NCBI GenBank assembly: GCA_026008535.1
Contig: BRKX01000003.1
Coordinates: 20,450,001 to 20,514,000, forward strand
DNA length: 64,000 nucleotides
Direction of reading: 5' to 3'
Source: Perilla frutescens
Lineage: Eukaryota; Streptophyta; Magnoliopsida; Lamiales; Lamiaceae
A model generated the notes under the pieces. That model was not told the origin of the DNA. It saw nothing but the letters and a program-made list of their open reading frames with translations, and ran no database searches. Position 1 is the first letter of the stretch; every line of letters starts with the position of its first letter. Positions 1 to 11,007 of the stretch are shown here, piece after piece. The position numbers were made by a program, and so were the translations under genes.

Positions 1-908
1 CATGTACTTCTGAAGTAGTCCGCTCCATAGTTTGGATGAGGGATTCCAATGAATGGAATAAGCTCATCTGGATTAGAGCAAACCTGGAAATAAACTGGTG
101 ATCCGTTCCTTGATTTTGGAGACTGAATGGCGTTGGCAGTTGAGTTGCTCGATGTGTGATTGCCTGGCTTGGCTTTGGCTTTTCTCTTTTTCTTTAGCGA
201 CTGAAGATGAGCAGTTCCTTTCTTGGGAATCCAGTCAGAGATAAGAACTGGTAGTGACTCATCATTTGGAAGCTTCAGCAGGTCTTCAAGCATTTTACTC
301 ATTCTTAGAACAAGTCCAACCTTGGACTCAAATTTACCAGAGTTCTTTGAGTCAGAGGCCTTGATGACTTGATGCTTGAATTGTTGGAAGACAAATTCTG
401 CCCACTTCATTTGTTGCCCTTCAGCAAGGTGAATCATAACCTTGTATCTCTCTTGGGTAAGTTGACTCAGGCTTCCAATGGCCCCGAACATCATCTTGTT
501 CGTTATGTCAAGTAGAACTCCATACTCGGGCTTCAGGTTAGTTTTAGTGGTTGTAAAACTGAATTGCTTGTCGTAGGTTGAAGCTTTCCATTTTCGCCAG
601 TACAATTCTGTATATTCCTTTAGATCTTAAACGGATGGACCTTCATGTGGGAGTTGGAACACTTCTGCAATTGTCCTTTCAGTGATTTGAAGCGGTTGTC
701 CTTGAATCACTGATGACACTGTCTTTCCATCTGCAGATAATTTTTCTTGAAGCAAAAATTCACTCACGAAATATTGTCTAAAGAACTTTGGTGGTGTTTC
801 CAGGTAGTAAAGAATTTCTGTCTTGTGAAGATTGGACAGAAGAAGTGGGTTATTTGATTCATTTAGAATCAATTGAAATTTCTTTCTATCAAGAAATTTA
901 TCTCTCAT
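1..908 (-). pseudogene. 3' ORF copy b of the copia element (runs off the window)
   Basis: An ORF starts at the minus-strand ATG at 908 and reads 93 codons to a TAA at 627-629. The same frame then stays open to the window edge, so the TAA is a single nonsense change in a longer protein. The N-terminal half contains EVFQLPHEG; the part after the stop contains a W-rich segment and FVFQQFKHQV, followed by a Lys-rich tail. These match, in order, DLPDEG and the YFFQQLKELV segment of the ORF at 1,647-2,723, so the two are paralogues. The protein type is the uncharacterised one often found 3' of pol in SIRE-like elements ('env-like' position). I see no signal peptide or membrane segment, and the function is unknown. 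Confidence 0.6.
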
Positions 909-1053
909 AAGTTGTTCTTTGAAGGAATTTGAAGATCAGGATAATTCGGCCATCTTTGAGGTTGGCTGAGACTTTGGGAGTTTAAGATCTTTTGGGAGAG
1001 AGTTTTAGAGATTGTAGAAGGGGGGGCTTTTTGAGAGGTTTGAAAGAGAGGGG

Positions 1054-1154
1054 CTATTTATGAGTGTTGGGACATGCTTATGGATCTGTTGGTTGGAATG
1101 GTACTAGCCTCTAGTCTCTTTTGGTCGTTGGCAATTAATGACTTTCACACGTGT
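1054..1154 (-). promoter_or_regulatory. Candidate promoter of 3' ORF copy b: TATA box and G-box
   Basis: On the minus strand a TATA-like CATAAATAG lies at 1,054-1,062, about 145 bp before the ATG at 908. A perfect palindrome ACACGTGT (G-box/ABRE core CACGTG) lies further upstream at 1,147-1,154. The same order, TATA about 140 bp before the ATG with ACACGTGT upstream, occurs at the sister ORF. Promoter activity is inferred from this shared layout. Confidence 0.4.
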
Positions 1155-1560
1155 CATTGTTTTTGCAATGGTCAAAATTTCAAAATAAATGTGAGGCTTA
1201 ACATTTATTTGAAGTAAAAAGAATTTTTATAAATATATCAAAAGATATAATTACAAACTGATTAACAAGAAGTACACTTAGGGCTTTTCTAATTAGGTTT
1301 TAACTTGATCAGCCACTTAGTTCTTCTTGTGATCAGTTTTTCTTTTCTTAGCCATTCTGGATCTATCTGGCATGTCCTCATTGGAGGAGACTTCCTCTGA
1401 GCTTTCTGTTCCAGTGTGTGCTTCCAGCTGTAGGATTAATTCAGAGAGCAGCTTTACCTGGGCTTTCATGTTGTCAATCACTTTCTTGAATTGTTTTGAC
1501 GCCTTTCTTTATTGCTGCTTCATTGTTTGTTTGATACTTCATTGAGTTTTTTCTGCCTTT
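1155..1560. other. Spacer between the two 3' ORFs
   Basis: AT-rich sequence with remnants of the minus-strand reading frame of 3' ORF copy a near its right end: after the TAA at 1,647 the frame runs through the 33-bp repeats to a TGA near 1,539-1,541. No other gene-like frame is visible. Confidence 0.4.
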
Positions 1561-1647
1561 AGCTGATGCTCTCCAATCTCTTGATATGCATCCAGCTGAT
1601 GCTCTCCAATCTCTTGATCTGCATCCAGCTGATGCTCTCCAATCTCT
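1561..1647 (-). repeat. 33-bp tandem repeat, about 2.6 copies, in frame with 3' ORF copy a
   Basis: Units start at 1,561, 1,594 and 1,627. In the minus-strand frame each codes for the 11-residue unit QEIGEHQLDA plus one variable residue, a charged and helical sequence. The unit nearest the ORF carries the TAA at 1,647-1,649, where the other copies have CAA (Gln). The stop is therefore a point mutation inside a coding repeat. Confidence 0.75.
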
Positions 1648-2723
1648 TAATAATTAGCAGCTGGTTTATCAATTGTTTCAGATTGAGTTGGTGAAGCTGC
1701 TTTCTTCTCAGTTTGACCCTTTCTAGAGTCCTTTTTATTATCTCCTTCGGTTGATGACTTGTATCCCTGAATCATGCGAAAGATATCATCTGAGTCAGAG
1801 TTTGATTGAACTTCTGACTCCACCATTTTAGCTTTTCCTTTACCCCTTGTTATTGGAGTAGATGGGATTAGCTTCTGCCTCAATTTTGGTTGTGATTCCC
1901 TGATCGTTAGTGGAGGTAGAGCAGTTGTATTTATTCTGGGAATAAAGTCGTCAGGATCAATCTGTTGAGGATGGGTCTCCTTAATCATCTCATCAGGAAG
2001 AAGATGCTCCAGGATAGAGCTTACTCTGTTGAGAAAGTTCATCTTTTGTGGAAAGCGCCCTGAGCCTCCGGTTCCAGTTTCCATAGTGTCTACAAGCTCC
2101 TTTAACTGTTGAAAGAAGTATAGAGACCAGTTGACTTTATTTTCTTCCCAGATTGCATTGCTGATTCTGTACTTTATTTCTGACATGCTGGATTGATCTT
2201 CACATGATGCTATCATCATCCTCGCAGCCACTGCTGCTAGTACTTGAAACTCTTTTCCAAAGTTGAACACAGAATGGTTGATGTAATATCTTCCCTCAAA
2301 CTGAATTGTTGCCCATCTGTCGCAGCAGTCTTTCACATCAACTTCTATTTCTTCAACATTATCTCCTTCATCTGGGAGATCAAATACCCTTTTTAACACT
2401 GATGGGATGATTGTGATTTCTCGCCCTCGAACCTCTATTTTAAATTCCAGAGAGTTCTCTGTGCTCGTTGAGTTGAGGAAAAACTTGGCAACTGCCTCCG
2501 GGTATGTCTGAGCGGGTATACCCTCAGTAAATGTCTTTAGCCCAAAATTTTCAATTGACTGAATGATTCCTTCACAATAGCTGGGAATGTTGGAGAATTT
2601 CCTGAAGTTGTCTCTGCTGAGTATCTTGTCATGATATAGATCTTTGCAGAAGATCGTTGAGTCTTCTCTGGTGATTTTGAAATTGAACTTCCTTCAATGA
2701 CGATTGTTTGAGAGAAAAGTCAT
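1647..2723 (-). pseudogene. 3' ORF copy a of the copia element, two in-frame stops
   Basis: The minus-strand ATG at 2,721-2,723 opens a frame that meets a TGA at codon 10 (2,694-2,696), then stays open for about 350 codons to the TAA at 1,647. Recognisable parts are an N-terminal region ending in VFDLPDEG, a middle region with IWEENKVNWSLYFFQQLK, a Gly/Pro-containing linker, and a Lys/Ser-rich C-terminus that leads into the 11-residue repeats. It lies directly 3' of pol, where SIRE-like elements carry an extra ORF, and it is paralogous to the ORF at 1-908. No catalytic motif or membrane segment is visible. The function is unknown. Confidence 0.65.
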
Positions 2724-2860
2724 GATTTATGAAGATGCTATTTTTGGGGGTGGAAAGATAATCTGGAAGGCTTTGAGCTCTGGAAGGAGATGATATATGG
2801 ATAGAAAAGGATAGATCTTCAGTAAAAATCGGAAACCTTATCTTGAGAATTCAGCCGCCT

Positions 2861-3031
2861 TATTTATATAGAGAAATTGGGATTCATCCAACGGTTATGA
2901 CACTTGGTATGCCTAATATTCAACGGTCGGATTAACTCAATCGACCCATCGATTGGCCTTTTGATTTTGTCCGTTGGGGATAAATGAAGGAGAGAGAAAA
3001 AGTTCAATAGTAATATTTGAGTGACACGTGT
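2861..3031 (-). promoter_or_regulatory. Candidate promoter of 3' ORF copy a: TATA box and G-box
   Basis: On the minus strand TATATAAATA lies at 2,861-2,870, about 140 bp before the ATG at 2,723. ACACGTGT lies at 3,024-3,031. Spacing and motif order mirror the other 3' ORF. A plant TATA box inside a retrotransposon, far from either LTR, suggests a subgenomic transcript; this is inference. Confidence 0.45.
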
Positions 3032-3059
3032 TTTTACCATTTCTAATATTGAAATTTGA

Positions 3060-3500
3060 ACTTATCTTTTCTCTCTAGCAGCTTTTCTTTGGCTTGAAAC
3101 TGATTACGTCATCAGTTGGCTTCCACTGTAATTGATGATCCTTTTGTTGATCAGTTTCAGCTGAGATGTCTTTTCATCAGTTCGGAATTGGTCTTGATCG
3201 TTTAGACCTTTGTTCAGCTGCTTCCCAGTTCAACTGTTCTCCTTCAGTTGGTCTTTGAACTGACATCTCCTTTTGATTTAACTCCAGTTCCTAGTACTCC
3301 TTCATCAGTTTGATCAATTTGCAGCTTGTGTGTTCTGCATAACTGACTGGATCATCAGTTTGAACGACTGAACTGATGATTTAGTTGAACTGATGGAGTA
3401 AACTGATCATCTCCAGTTTACTTTTCTCTTCGCAGCTTCTTGCCTTTACTTCAAACTGATGGCTTTTGTGGCCAACTGATCAGTTTCTCAACTTTTTGAT
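3060..3500. other. CAGTT/AACTG-rich spacer between pol and the 3' ORFs
   Basis: No gene is seen here. About 20 CAGTT or AACTG pentamers occur in roughly 480 bp (3,061-3,540), where about one is expected by chance on both strands. Many form CAACTG/CAGTTG, the core of a plant MYB-binding element. The same motif is dense in the LTR. Confidence 0.7.
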
Positions 3501-6500
3501 TCAGTTTCTCTGTTTAGCTGGAGTGGTCCCTTGGCCTTCTTCCTCCAGTTTATCATCTTCATCCTGTGATGCTAGCTCCAGCAGTCCCAACTGTATGCAT
3601 AGCTCCATAAACCTTGCTTCAGGTAATGGTTTGGTGAAGATGTCAGCTATCTGCTTCTCAGTGTTGACATATTTGATGCATATGTCTTTCTTCTCGATGT
3701 GATCTCTGATGAAGTGATGCCTTATGTCAATGTGCTTGGTTCTTGAATGCAGAACTGGATTCTGAGATATCGCAATTGCACTATTATTGTCACAGTAGAT
3801 AGACACTTCTTCAGTTTCAACTTTGTAGTCCTTCAACTGTTGATTCATCCAGAGTATCTGCGCACAGCAACTTCCAGCAGCTACATATTCTGCTTTAGTT
3901 GTTGACGTGGCAACTGAGTGCTGCTTCTTGCTAAACCAGGATATCAGTTTGCTTCCCAGAAACTGACATGTTCCACTGGTACTTTTTCTGTCGATTTTGC
4001 ATCCACCAAAGTCTAAGTCTGAATAACCAATTAGGCTTAAGCTGTCATCTCTGGGATACCATAGTCCAAGATTTATGGTTCCTTTAAGATATTTGATAAT
4101 TCTCTTAGTTGCTTCGATGTGGCTCTTCTTTGGATTAGCTTGAAACCGTGCGCATAGTCCGACTGAATAAGAGATGTCTGGCTGACTACCTGTTAAGTAG
4201 AGTAGTGACCCAATGATTCCTCTGTAATATGTTTGGCTAACTGATTCTCCTTCTTCATCGAGAGTTAGCTGAACTGATGTGTTCATAGGAATCTTGAGAG
4301 TTTTTCCTTTGCTTACTCCAAACTTTTTGACTAGCTCCTTGCTGTACTTCGCCTGGCTGATAAAGATTCCATCTTTCAGCTGCTTCAATTGGAGTCCTAG
4401 GAAGAATGTCATTTCTCCTACCATGCTCATCTCAAATTCGCTTTGCATTAGTTGAGCGAATCGTGTGCATAGATCTTTGCTTTTTGATCCAAAAATTATG
4501 TCATCCACATAAATTTGAACCATTAATATCTCAGTTGATCGTTCTATTCGGAATAGAGTTTGATCAATGACTCCCTTTTGAAACCCATTTTTCAGCAAAA
4601 ATGTTGTTAGAGTTTCATACCACGCTCTAGGAGCTTGCTTCAGTCCATATAGGGCTTTCTTCAGTTTGAAGACTTGATCACCAATTTCAAATCCTGGCGG
4701 TTGCTCGACATATACGTCCTCCTTGAGCATTCATTGAAGAAAAGTACTCTTGACATCCATCTGGTAGACTGTGAAGTTGAAGTGTGCTGCATAGGCTAGG
4801 AACAGTCTGATGGCTTCCAATCTTGCAACTGGCGCGAATGTGTCATCAATGTCGATCCCTTCACTTTGTGAGTATCCTTTGGCTACCAGTCTAGCCTTGT
4901 TCCTTGTGATCACTCCTTGTTCATCCAGTTTGTTGTGAAAGACCCATTTTGTAGTAATGACCTTTTGGGTTTTTGGCCTATCAACAAGAAACCATACGTC
5001 ATTTCTTATGAACTAGTTCAGTTCTTCTTGCATAGCTATGATCCAGTCAGAGTCTTCTAAGGCTTCTTTGACATTTGCTAGTTCAGTTTGAGATATGAAG
5101 CATGTGAATAGTGCATGCTCAGTTGAACTTCTGGTCTGGACTCTACTTCTTGGATCACCAACTATCTTGTCAATTGGATGACTTCGGAGCCATTTGGGCA
5201 AGGTAGCTTCAGCTGGGTCCTCAGCTGGCTCTTCTGTGGTGACGTCATCAGTCGCTCTTTCATCAGCTAGTTCAGTATTTTCATCAGTTCTTTCCCCTGT
5301 TTCAGTTGTGGGGTTTGTGGTCTCAGCACGATTTGTGTCTTCATTGTCCAAGTTGTTCTCAACTGGTATTGTGCCAGTTTCATTGCCTTCTTCTAGTAAA
5401 ACTTCAAACCGCTCTGGAACTATGTGATCTACATAGTCCTGCGAGTTCTCAGTTTCACTAGGTAGTACTTGAACTGATGTGTCTATTTTTTCTTTGTTTC
5501 TGTACTCATTAGCAAATTCATCAAATACCACATGACATGTTATTTCCGCAACAAGAGTTCGTTTATTGAACACTCTGTAAGCTTGTGCATGAGGTGAGTT
5601 ATACCCAAGAAATATACCCTCATCAGCTTTAGCACTAAAAGCTTTTAATTGAGTCTTGCCATTGTTGTGAATATAACATTTCCAGCCAAATATTTTAAAG
5701 TATGAGATAGAAGGCTTACGACCTTTGTACAGTTCATAAGGTGTCTTGTCATGGGCTGCTACAATGGCACTTCGATTTTGAGTGTGGCAAGCTGTGTTGA
5801 CTGCTTCAGCCTAGTACCCTTCAGCTATGTTGACATCAGCTATCATTGCTCGAGCTGTTTCTTTGAGTGTTCGATTACGCCGTTCGGCTACACTGTTATG
5901 TTGTGGAGTTCTTGCAGCTGAGTGTTCATGAATGATTCCAAGCTGGTTGAGAAAACTGATCATGTGTTGATTCACAAATTCAGTTCCATTGTCGGAGCGA
6001 ATCCTTTGAACTGATCTTTCCTTCTTAGTTTGTAATCTTCTGATCAGCGCCGTTAGCTTGTCATAAGTTTCATCTTTGCTCCTCAAGAATTCCACCCATG
6101 TATATCTTGAGAAATCATCAACTACTACGAGAGTGAATCTTTTGCCCTTTGGAGTTTGTGGTCTAACTGGACCAAACAAATCCATATGTAGCAGTTGAAG
6201 ATAATCAGTTGTTCCTGGTGGGTGACTCTTATTCTTGAAGGATGACTTCACCTGCTTCCCTTTTTGACATGGTCCACATACACCTGTCTTCTTGTATATT
6301 TCCTTAGGAAGCCCCTCAACTAACTCTTTCTTGGCTAGATATTTGATTGTTTTGAAGTTGAGGTGATTCAGTCGTCGATGCCATAGCCAGCTTGCTTCAG
6401 TTGATCCTTTTGAAAGGAAGCAAGCTTCTGAGTAGCCGGTTGACCAGTTAACAATGTACATGTTGCCTCTCCTGATGCCAGTTAGCAGAATTACTCCAGT

Positions 6501-6826
6501 TGACTTGTCTCTTATGTTGCAGGAGTTTTTGGTAAAGTCAACTGAGTAGCCATTATCACACAGCCGGCTGATGCTTAGTAGTTTGTGTTTCAATCCATCC
6601 ACGTGGGAGACTCCATTCACTACTACTTTTTCCTTGACTACGAACCCTTCTCCAATGGTTCAGCTTTTGGAGTTGTCTCCAAATGTGACAAGTGGGCCTT
6701 TGATTTCTTCATAACTGTCAAGATCTTCTCTATCTCCGGTCATGTGCTTGGAGCACCTGCTATCTAGATACCAGATGTCTTTGGCTTTCTTCGTAGATAG
6801 GATGCTCTTGTCCTGCAAGGAAATGA
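3501..6826 (-). pseudogene. pol: copia pol: protease, integrase, reverse transcriptase, RNase H
   Basis: From right to left: a protease motif near 6,770 reads WYLDSRCSKHMTG, where the usual active-site Asp-Ser-Gly is Asp-Ser-Arg. Integrase follows, with an HHCC zinc region (WLWHRRLNHLN, then CGPCQKGKQ), catalytic Asp in LLHMDLFG, Asp in RSDNGTEF and Glu in VAERRNRTL. Reverse transcriptase has QMDVKSTFL, EQPPGF and IYVDDIIFG. RNase H ends with HTKHIDIRHHFIRDH and ADIFTKPL. In-frame stops interrupt it at about 6,660, 5,811, 5,013 and 4,731; each falls at a conserved position and looks like a single-base change. It would have encoded the polyprotein for cDNA synthesis and integration but cannot make it now. 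Confidence 0.88.
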
Positions 6827-9196
6827 TTAGCATTTAGGGACCCGTTTTATATCGGGTCCTTGTTGATTCATCAAGATTTTTGGAATCCAGACTTGCCAAA
6901 CTTTTGGCTTCTTATCATTCAGAGATCTAACTGACTTGGATCGCCTGATCTGTTTATATTTTTTCTCAACTCTTCTATTCTGATTTGAATCAGTTGAGTG
7001 ATACCTGCGTTGAAAGTTAGTTGGATAAAACAATTCAACTAAAAAGCTTTGGTCTTGAGACCTTTGAATTCTGTGATCAGACCAGTGTTTTGTATGTTTC
7101 CAGTTTATTAGAATGAACCTTTTTGGCTCATTTCTGGAATCTAGATAATCATTATAATGATGATAAGGCTCAAACTGGTTTATTTGATCTCTCCTATAGG
7201 TGTTCTGATTGAACTTCTTGGTAGGATAGGCTTGAGATCCAAACTGATCTTTCTTGCTAAAGGGGACTGATCTATCAGTTTGTCTTCGGGATATTCTTTA
7301 TTGGTATGCTGATCTTTGTTGAACTAGAGGTTTTGAACGAGTAGATTGGTTTGAGTGAACTGATGATCTTGGCTGGAAATTGGACTTCAGTTGGCCTGGT
7401 GTTTTTGTTTGGTAAAACTGACAAAATTGTCTAGGCTAAGTTTGAGGACTTTTCAATATTCCCTTTCCTTTAGTTGACTCAGCTAGCTGATCATGAGATC
7501 TAATGAACCCTTTTAGGATTCCCTTGTCATTGGGTTGGGCAACTGCTTTTCCCTTTTCTAAAGCAGTGAATTTGCTATATCCTAGCCCTGAGCTGCCAGT
7601 TCCAGTTCTTTGATGGCTTAATATTTCATCTAGAGTTTGAGATCCCTTTTTGAACTTCAGATTTACCTTTTCTTTTTCAAGGATCTCTTTCTTGAGTTTT
7701 TGGTTTTCAGCCTCTAGATTAGCATTTCTCAGTTTCAATTTCTCAAATTCGATAAGCTGAGATTCAATATAATTTAATCTTTCATGATCAATGCTCAGTT
7801 TCCTAACCTTATTTCTCAGTTCATCATTTTCATCTTTCAGTTCAACATGCAAACATGAAATTGAAGCTAATTGGTCTTCTAGCATCATAAGTTTCATATC
7901 AAGTTCATTACTAGAGACAGTTGCTTCATTTATATGATAAAAGGAGGTTTGAGAATCAGCTGTACTAACCTCTTCATCATTGTCAGCCATGAGGCAGAAT
8001 AGCGCTTCATCATCTGAGCTGTAGCCGTCAGAATCGATTTCAGATGGATAGTCTGAATCATCCAGCACGACATTCTCAAGATTTGCAACCATTGCTTTTC
8101 TTTTGAAGAAGCTTCTCCTCACCTTGGCTTTCTTGTCTTCAGGAAGTTCTAGACATTCAAACCTGTAATGTCCTTGTTTATGGCAATGAAAACATTCTCC
8201 AAGATTTCGGTTGCCGCTTCTAAATGGTTCAGCTGCTCGTTCAGCTGGTTGGTAAGTTTTCTCAACTTTTGGGATTTCATCAGTTTGAGGAGAGACTGAT
8301 TTCTTATCCCGAACTCTCTTCAATTCTTCTAGTAACCTGGTGACTGGTTGGATTTGCTCATTGATGTCATCAGTTAAGTTCTCCTTCTTTTCTGTTGATT
8401 CTCTTTTTCGTTCAGTTGAAGATCCGCCTTGGTTTTCTTTGGCTGGTGAGCTCCAAGGTCGGAAGTTGTTTCTTCCTCGAGTGTCTCTAAACCTGGTCCT
8501 CTCACCGTAGAAAACTGCGTCTTGAGCTGACGATGTCGATGCTTCCTTTTTCCGGTTTAGACTGTACTCATGAGCTTTGAGAGAACCAAATAGTTTCCTA
8601 GGAGTGATGCTATTTAGATTTCTTGATTCCTTTGTAGCTATCACTTTCATATCCCATTCTTCAGTAAGATCATCCAATATCTTGGAATTCATCTCAGAAT
8701 TGGGTTAAATCCTTCTGAGGTTGTTCATCTCACTGATGATGCCTAAAAATCTAGTTTCAAGGCTTGAGATGGACTCTTCTGCCTGCATTTTGAAAGATTC
8801 ATACCTGTCAACTGCCAGTTGGAGTTTATTTCCTTTTATGGCTTCGGACTCTCTGCAAAGATCTGTGAGTAGGTCCCATATTTCCTTGGCAGTTGTGCAG
8901 TTCTTTGTATCCTTCATACGATCTTCATCTAGAGTTTGAAATAGTGCGGCTTGAGCAACAAATTCTTGATTTTTTAACTTCTTCTCTTCATTGGTGAGAA
9001 GATTAGTTGGCTTCGGAATCCTTGACGGTTGATTGATATCAACTATGTGAGCGTCATTGTCCATCATGATGATGATTGGACTGTCTTTGATGACTTCCCA
9101 CATATTTTCATGAATTGAGCAGAGATGCGCCTTCATTCTCCTGCTCCAGTTATCATAATTTTCAACTGAAAACAAAGATAGCTTATGGTTTCCCAT
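6827..9196 (-). pseudogene. gag: copia gag with zinc knuckle
   Basis: The likely start is the ATG at 9,194-9,196 (MGNHKLSLFSVENYDNWSRR), because copia gags begin close to an 'ENYDNW' motif; the frame is open further upstream but without the family signature. The frame runs through a UBN2-like capsid region, a stop at 8,705, the CCHC knuckle CFHCHKQGHYRFEC (about 8,170-8,212), a long coiled coil (about 7,620-7,900), a stop at 7,436, another near 7,300, and ends in a Lys/Arg-rich tail at the TAA at 6,827-6,829. The protease frame that follows is shifted relative to gag. Gag would form the virus-like particle and bind element RNA. Confidence 0.8.
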
Positions 9197-10034
9197 AGCT
9201 GAAATGTTAGCACAGATAAGTAGATCTGATTTAGTTGATCTGCAGAAATGGCTCATTCCCGGACGAGTCGATATCAGTTTAGAGGGGGGGGTGAATAAAC
9301 TGATTAAAACTTTTTACTTTGAGTGCGGAATAACAGGGCCCTTTGACTCGCTTAATGAAACTTATCAATGTACAAACTTATTGAACAATTAAGACAGTTT
9401 AAGTGCAGCTTGTGTGAGATTGTGCGCAGTTCAAAGATATGCAATAACCAAAATAGTACAGCACACAAGCAATTTATAGAGGTTCAAAGTCTCAAACTTC
9501 TACGTCCTCTCTTCCTTCCGCAGAAGGGCAACTTCACTATATCACTTGAGTTTCTTTACAAATTATACAATGAAGGATAGTTGGCTGAACCTGGTAACTG
9601 CTCGCTACCTCAACGGGTTGACAACTCATACTTGAAGTCCCTAACTGCTCGCTAGAAAGGTAGGTGCTATTGTCATCTTTACAAGGTTTTAGATCACTTT
9701 CGATCTTTAAGAGGTTAGTCTTGAACAGGGGTTATCAACTGATGTGCTCTTTCAATTGAGCTGAGTAGTTGATCGTTGTGTAGCTGAAATTGAGAAGACT
9801 GCCCTGGCTAGATTGTCAACAGCTGGCTGATTATCTTGACTCTATGGATTTCTTCTTCTCAGTAGAACTCTCGCAATTTCTATTAAATACTGAACTTGAG
9901 CTTGAGTGAGAGAGAGAAAGAAAAGCTCTTGCTTGTATATGCGAAAGTTGTGTAGGCGAAGGATTCTTCTTAGTTCTGCTTGAGAGAGTTGAGAGTTCTT
10001 AGCGTTCAACATTTTTAAACTCTGATTTACTCGC

Positions 10035-10042
10035 CTTTTATA
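10035..10042 (-). promoter_or_regulatory. TATA box of the copia LTR
   Basis: TATAAAAG on the minus strand, followed by GC-richer sequence, about 890 bp inside the LTR. It places the U3/R boundary near 10,010 and makes the 44-bp array part of U3, upstream of the start site. Confidence 0.6.
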
Positions 10043-10279
10043 GAGGAGTGATTTTATGACCGTTGAGTTCCATTGTCCATTGATCGGTGGCCCTGTTGGC
10101 TCATCAATGGATAATGATCACTTGGAGCTTTTGGTTTGAAGTAGCCGTTACTCTGCCAATCGATCTTCATAGGATATTTAATTCCAGGATCTTTGTTGAA
10201 GCATTTATTCCAAGATTCGGCAGTTTGAGCAATAACCTCCAAGGTTCTCTGGCTTCAGTTTTCTTGGCAGGTTTGAGTT

Positions 10280-10595
10280 CCAGTTGATAGTTTTGGACTT
10301 GTCAGCTGAGTTTGACTATTGCTCCAGTTGGCAGTCTTGAGCTCGTCAGCTGAGTTTGGCTGTTGCTCCAGTTCACAGTTTTGAGCTTGTCAGTTGAGTT
10401 TGGCTGTTGCTCCAGTTGGCAGTTTTAAGCTCCTCAGCTGAGTTTGGCTATTGCTCCAGTTGGCAGTTTTAAGCTCATCAGCTGAGTTTGGCTGTTGCTC
10501 CAGTTGGCAGTTTTAAGCTCATGAGCTGAGTTTGGTTGTTGCTCCAGTTGGCAGTTTTGAGCTTGTCAGCTGAGTTTGGCTATTGCTCCAGTTGG
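10280..10595. repeat. 44-bp tandem array, seven full copies, in the LTR U3
   Basis: Seven units of exactly 44 bp run from 10,280 to 10,587, with an eighth partial unit (CCAGTTGG) to 10,595. Each unit begins with CCAGTTGG or a close variant (CAACTG core on the other strand), and most carry the perfect palindrome TCAGCTGA about 20 bp further on. The array lies 240-550 bp upstream of the LTR TATA box, the position of a repeated enhancer. Function is inferred from position only. Confidence 0.9.
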
Positions 10596-11007
10596 TCATC
10601 AGTTGGATACTTTCTGTCTTCAGTCTAAACTGATCTCTTATCAGTTCCCTTAGTTGACTCTTTTCTTCCTCAGCTTAACTGACTTAGTTGTCAGTTTGTT
10701 TCAACTGTTCAACTTCTTGACTTCTCAGTTCAGTTGACTTCTGACATATCCTTCAGCTTGCTGACCATACTCTTGATTGGTTGACTTTGACTTTGCTTGA
10801 TATCCTTTTTGATGATGCCCTGGATTGATCAGCTCCGATCTGCAGCTTGACTTTCAGTCAGTTTTTCACAAATAATTTTGACATCTTATCAAAACCTAAT
10901 CTAGGGGTTCCTTGATAGTTTTTCCTAACACTAATTTTCTTTTAACAAATTATAGGAAATATGAAAAGTATTGATTTTAATTCTAATTTTGTATTAAATC
11001 TTGTCAG

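Larger units (their letters stand above)
1..10930 (-). mobile_element. SIRE-type Ty1/copia retrotransposon, 3' end cut by window edge
   Basis: In minus-strand order the element shows a 5' LTR (10,930 down to about 9,292), gag, protease, integrase, reverse transcriptase and RNase H (9,196-3,501), then a long 3' region with two extra ORFs. The domain order PR-IN-RT-RH is that of Ty1/copia. A long LTR and extra ORFs after pol are typical of the SIRE/Maximus lineage. The LTR starts TGTTAGGAAAAACTATC on the minus strand. The 3' LTR must lie to the left of position 1, so LTR divergence and target duplication cannot be read. Several in-frame stops in gag and pol make it non-autonomous. Its 5' LTR abuts the MULE at 10,931, so it probably inserted into that element. 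Confidence 0.88.
9292..10930 (-). repeat. 5' LTR of the copia element
   Basis: On the minus strand it begins TGTTAGGAAAAACTATC at 10,930. It probably ends near the C-run (TTCACCCCCCCC) about 100 bp before gag. The left boundary is uncertain by some 20-40 bp, because no clean tRNA primer site follows; the region resembles a decayed initiator-Met site only weakly. It contains a TATA box and a seven-copy 44-bp array in U3. Confidence 0.7.

Noticed and set aside
1..2723. Retroviral envelope gene 3' of copia pol
   Set aside because: The ORFs have the position of an envelope gene but show no signal peptide, transmembrane segment or cysteine pattern.
10280..10595. CRISPR-like array
   Set aside because: Units are contiguous 44-bp repeats without unique spacers, in a plant LTR.
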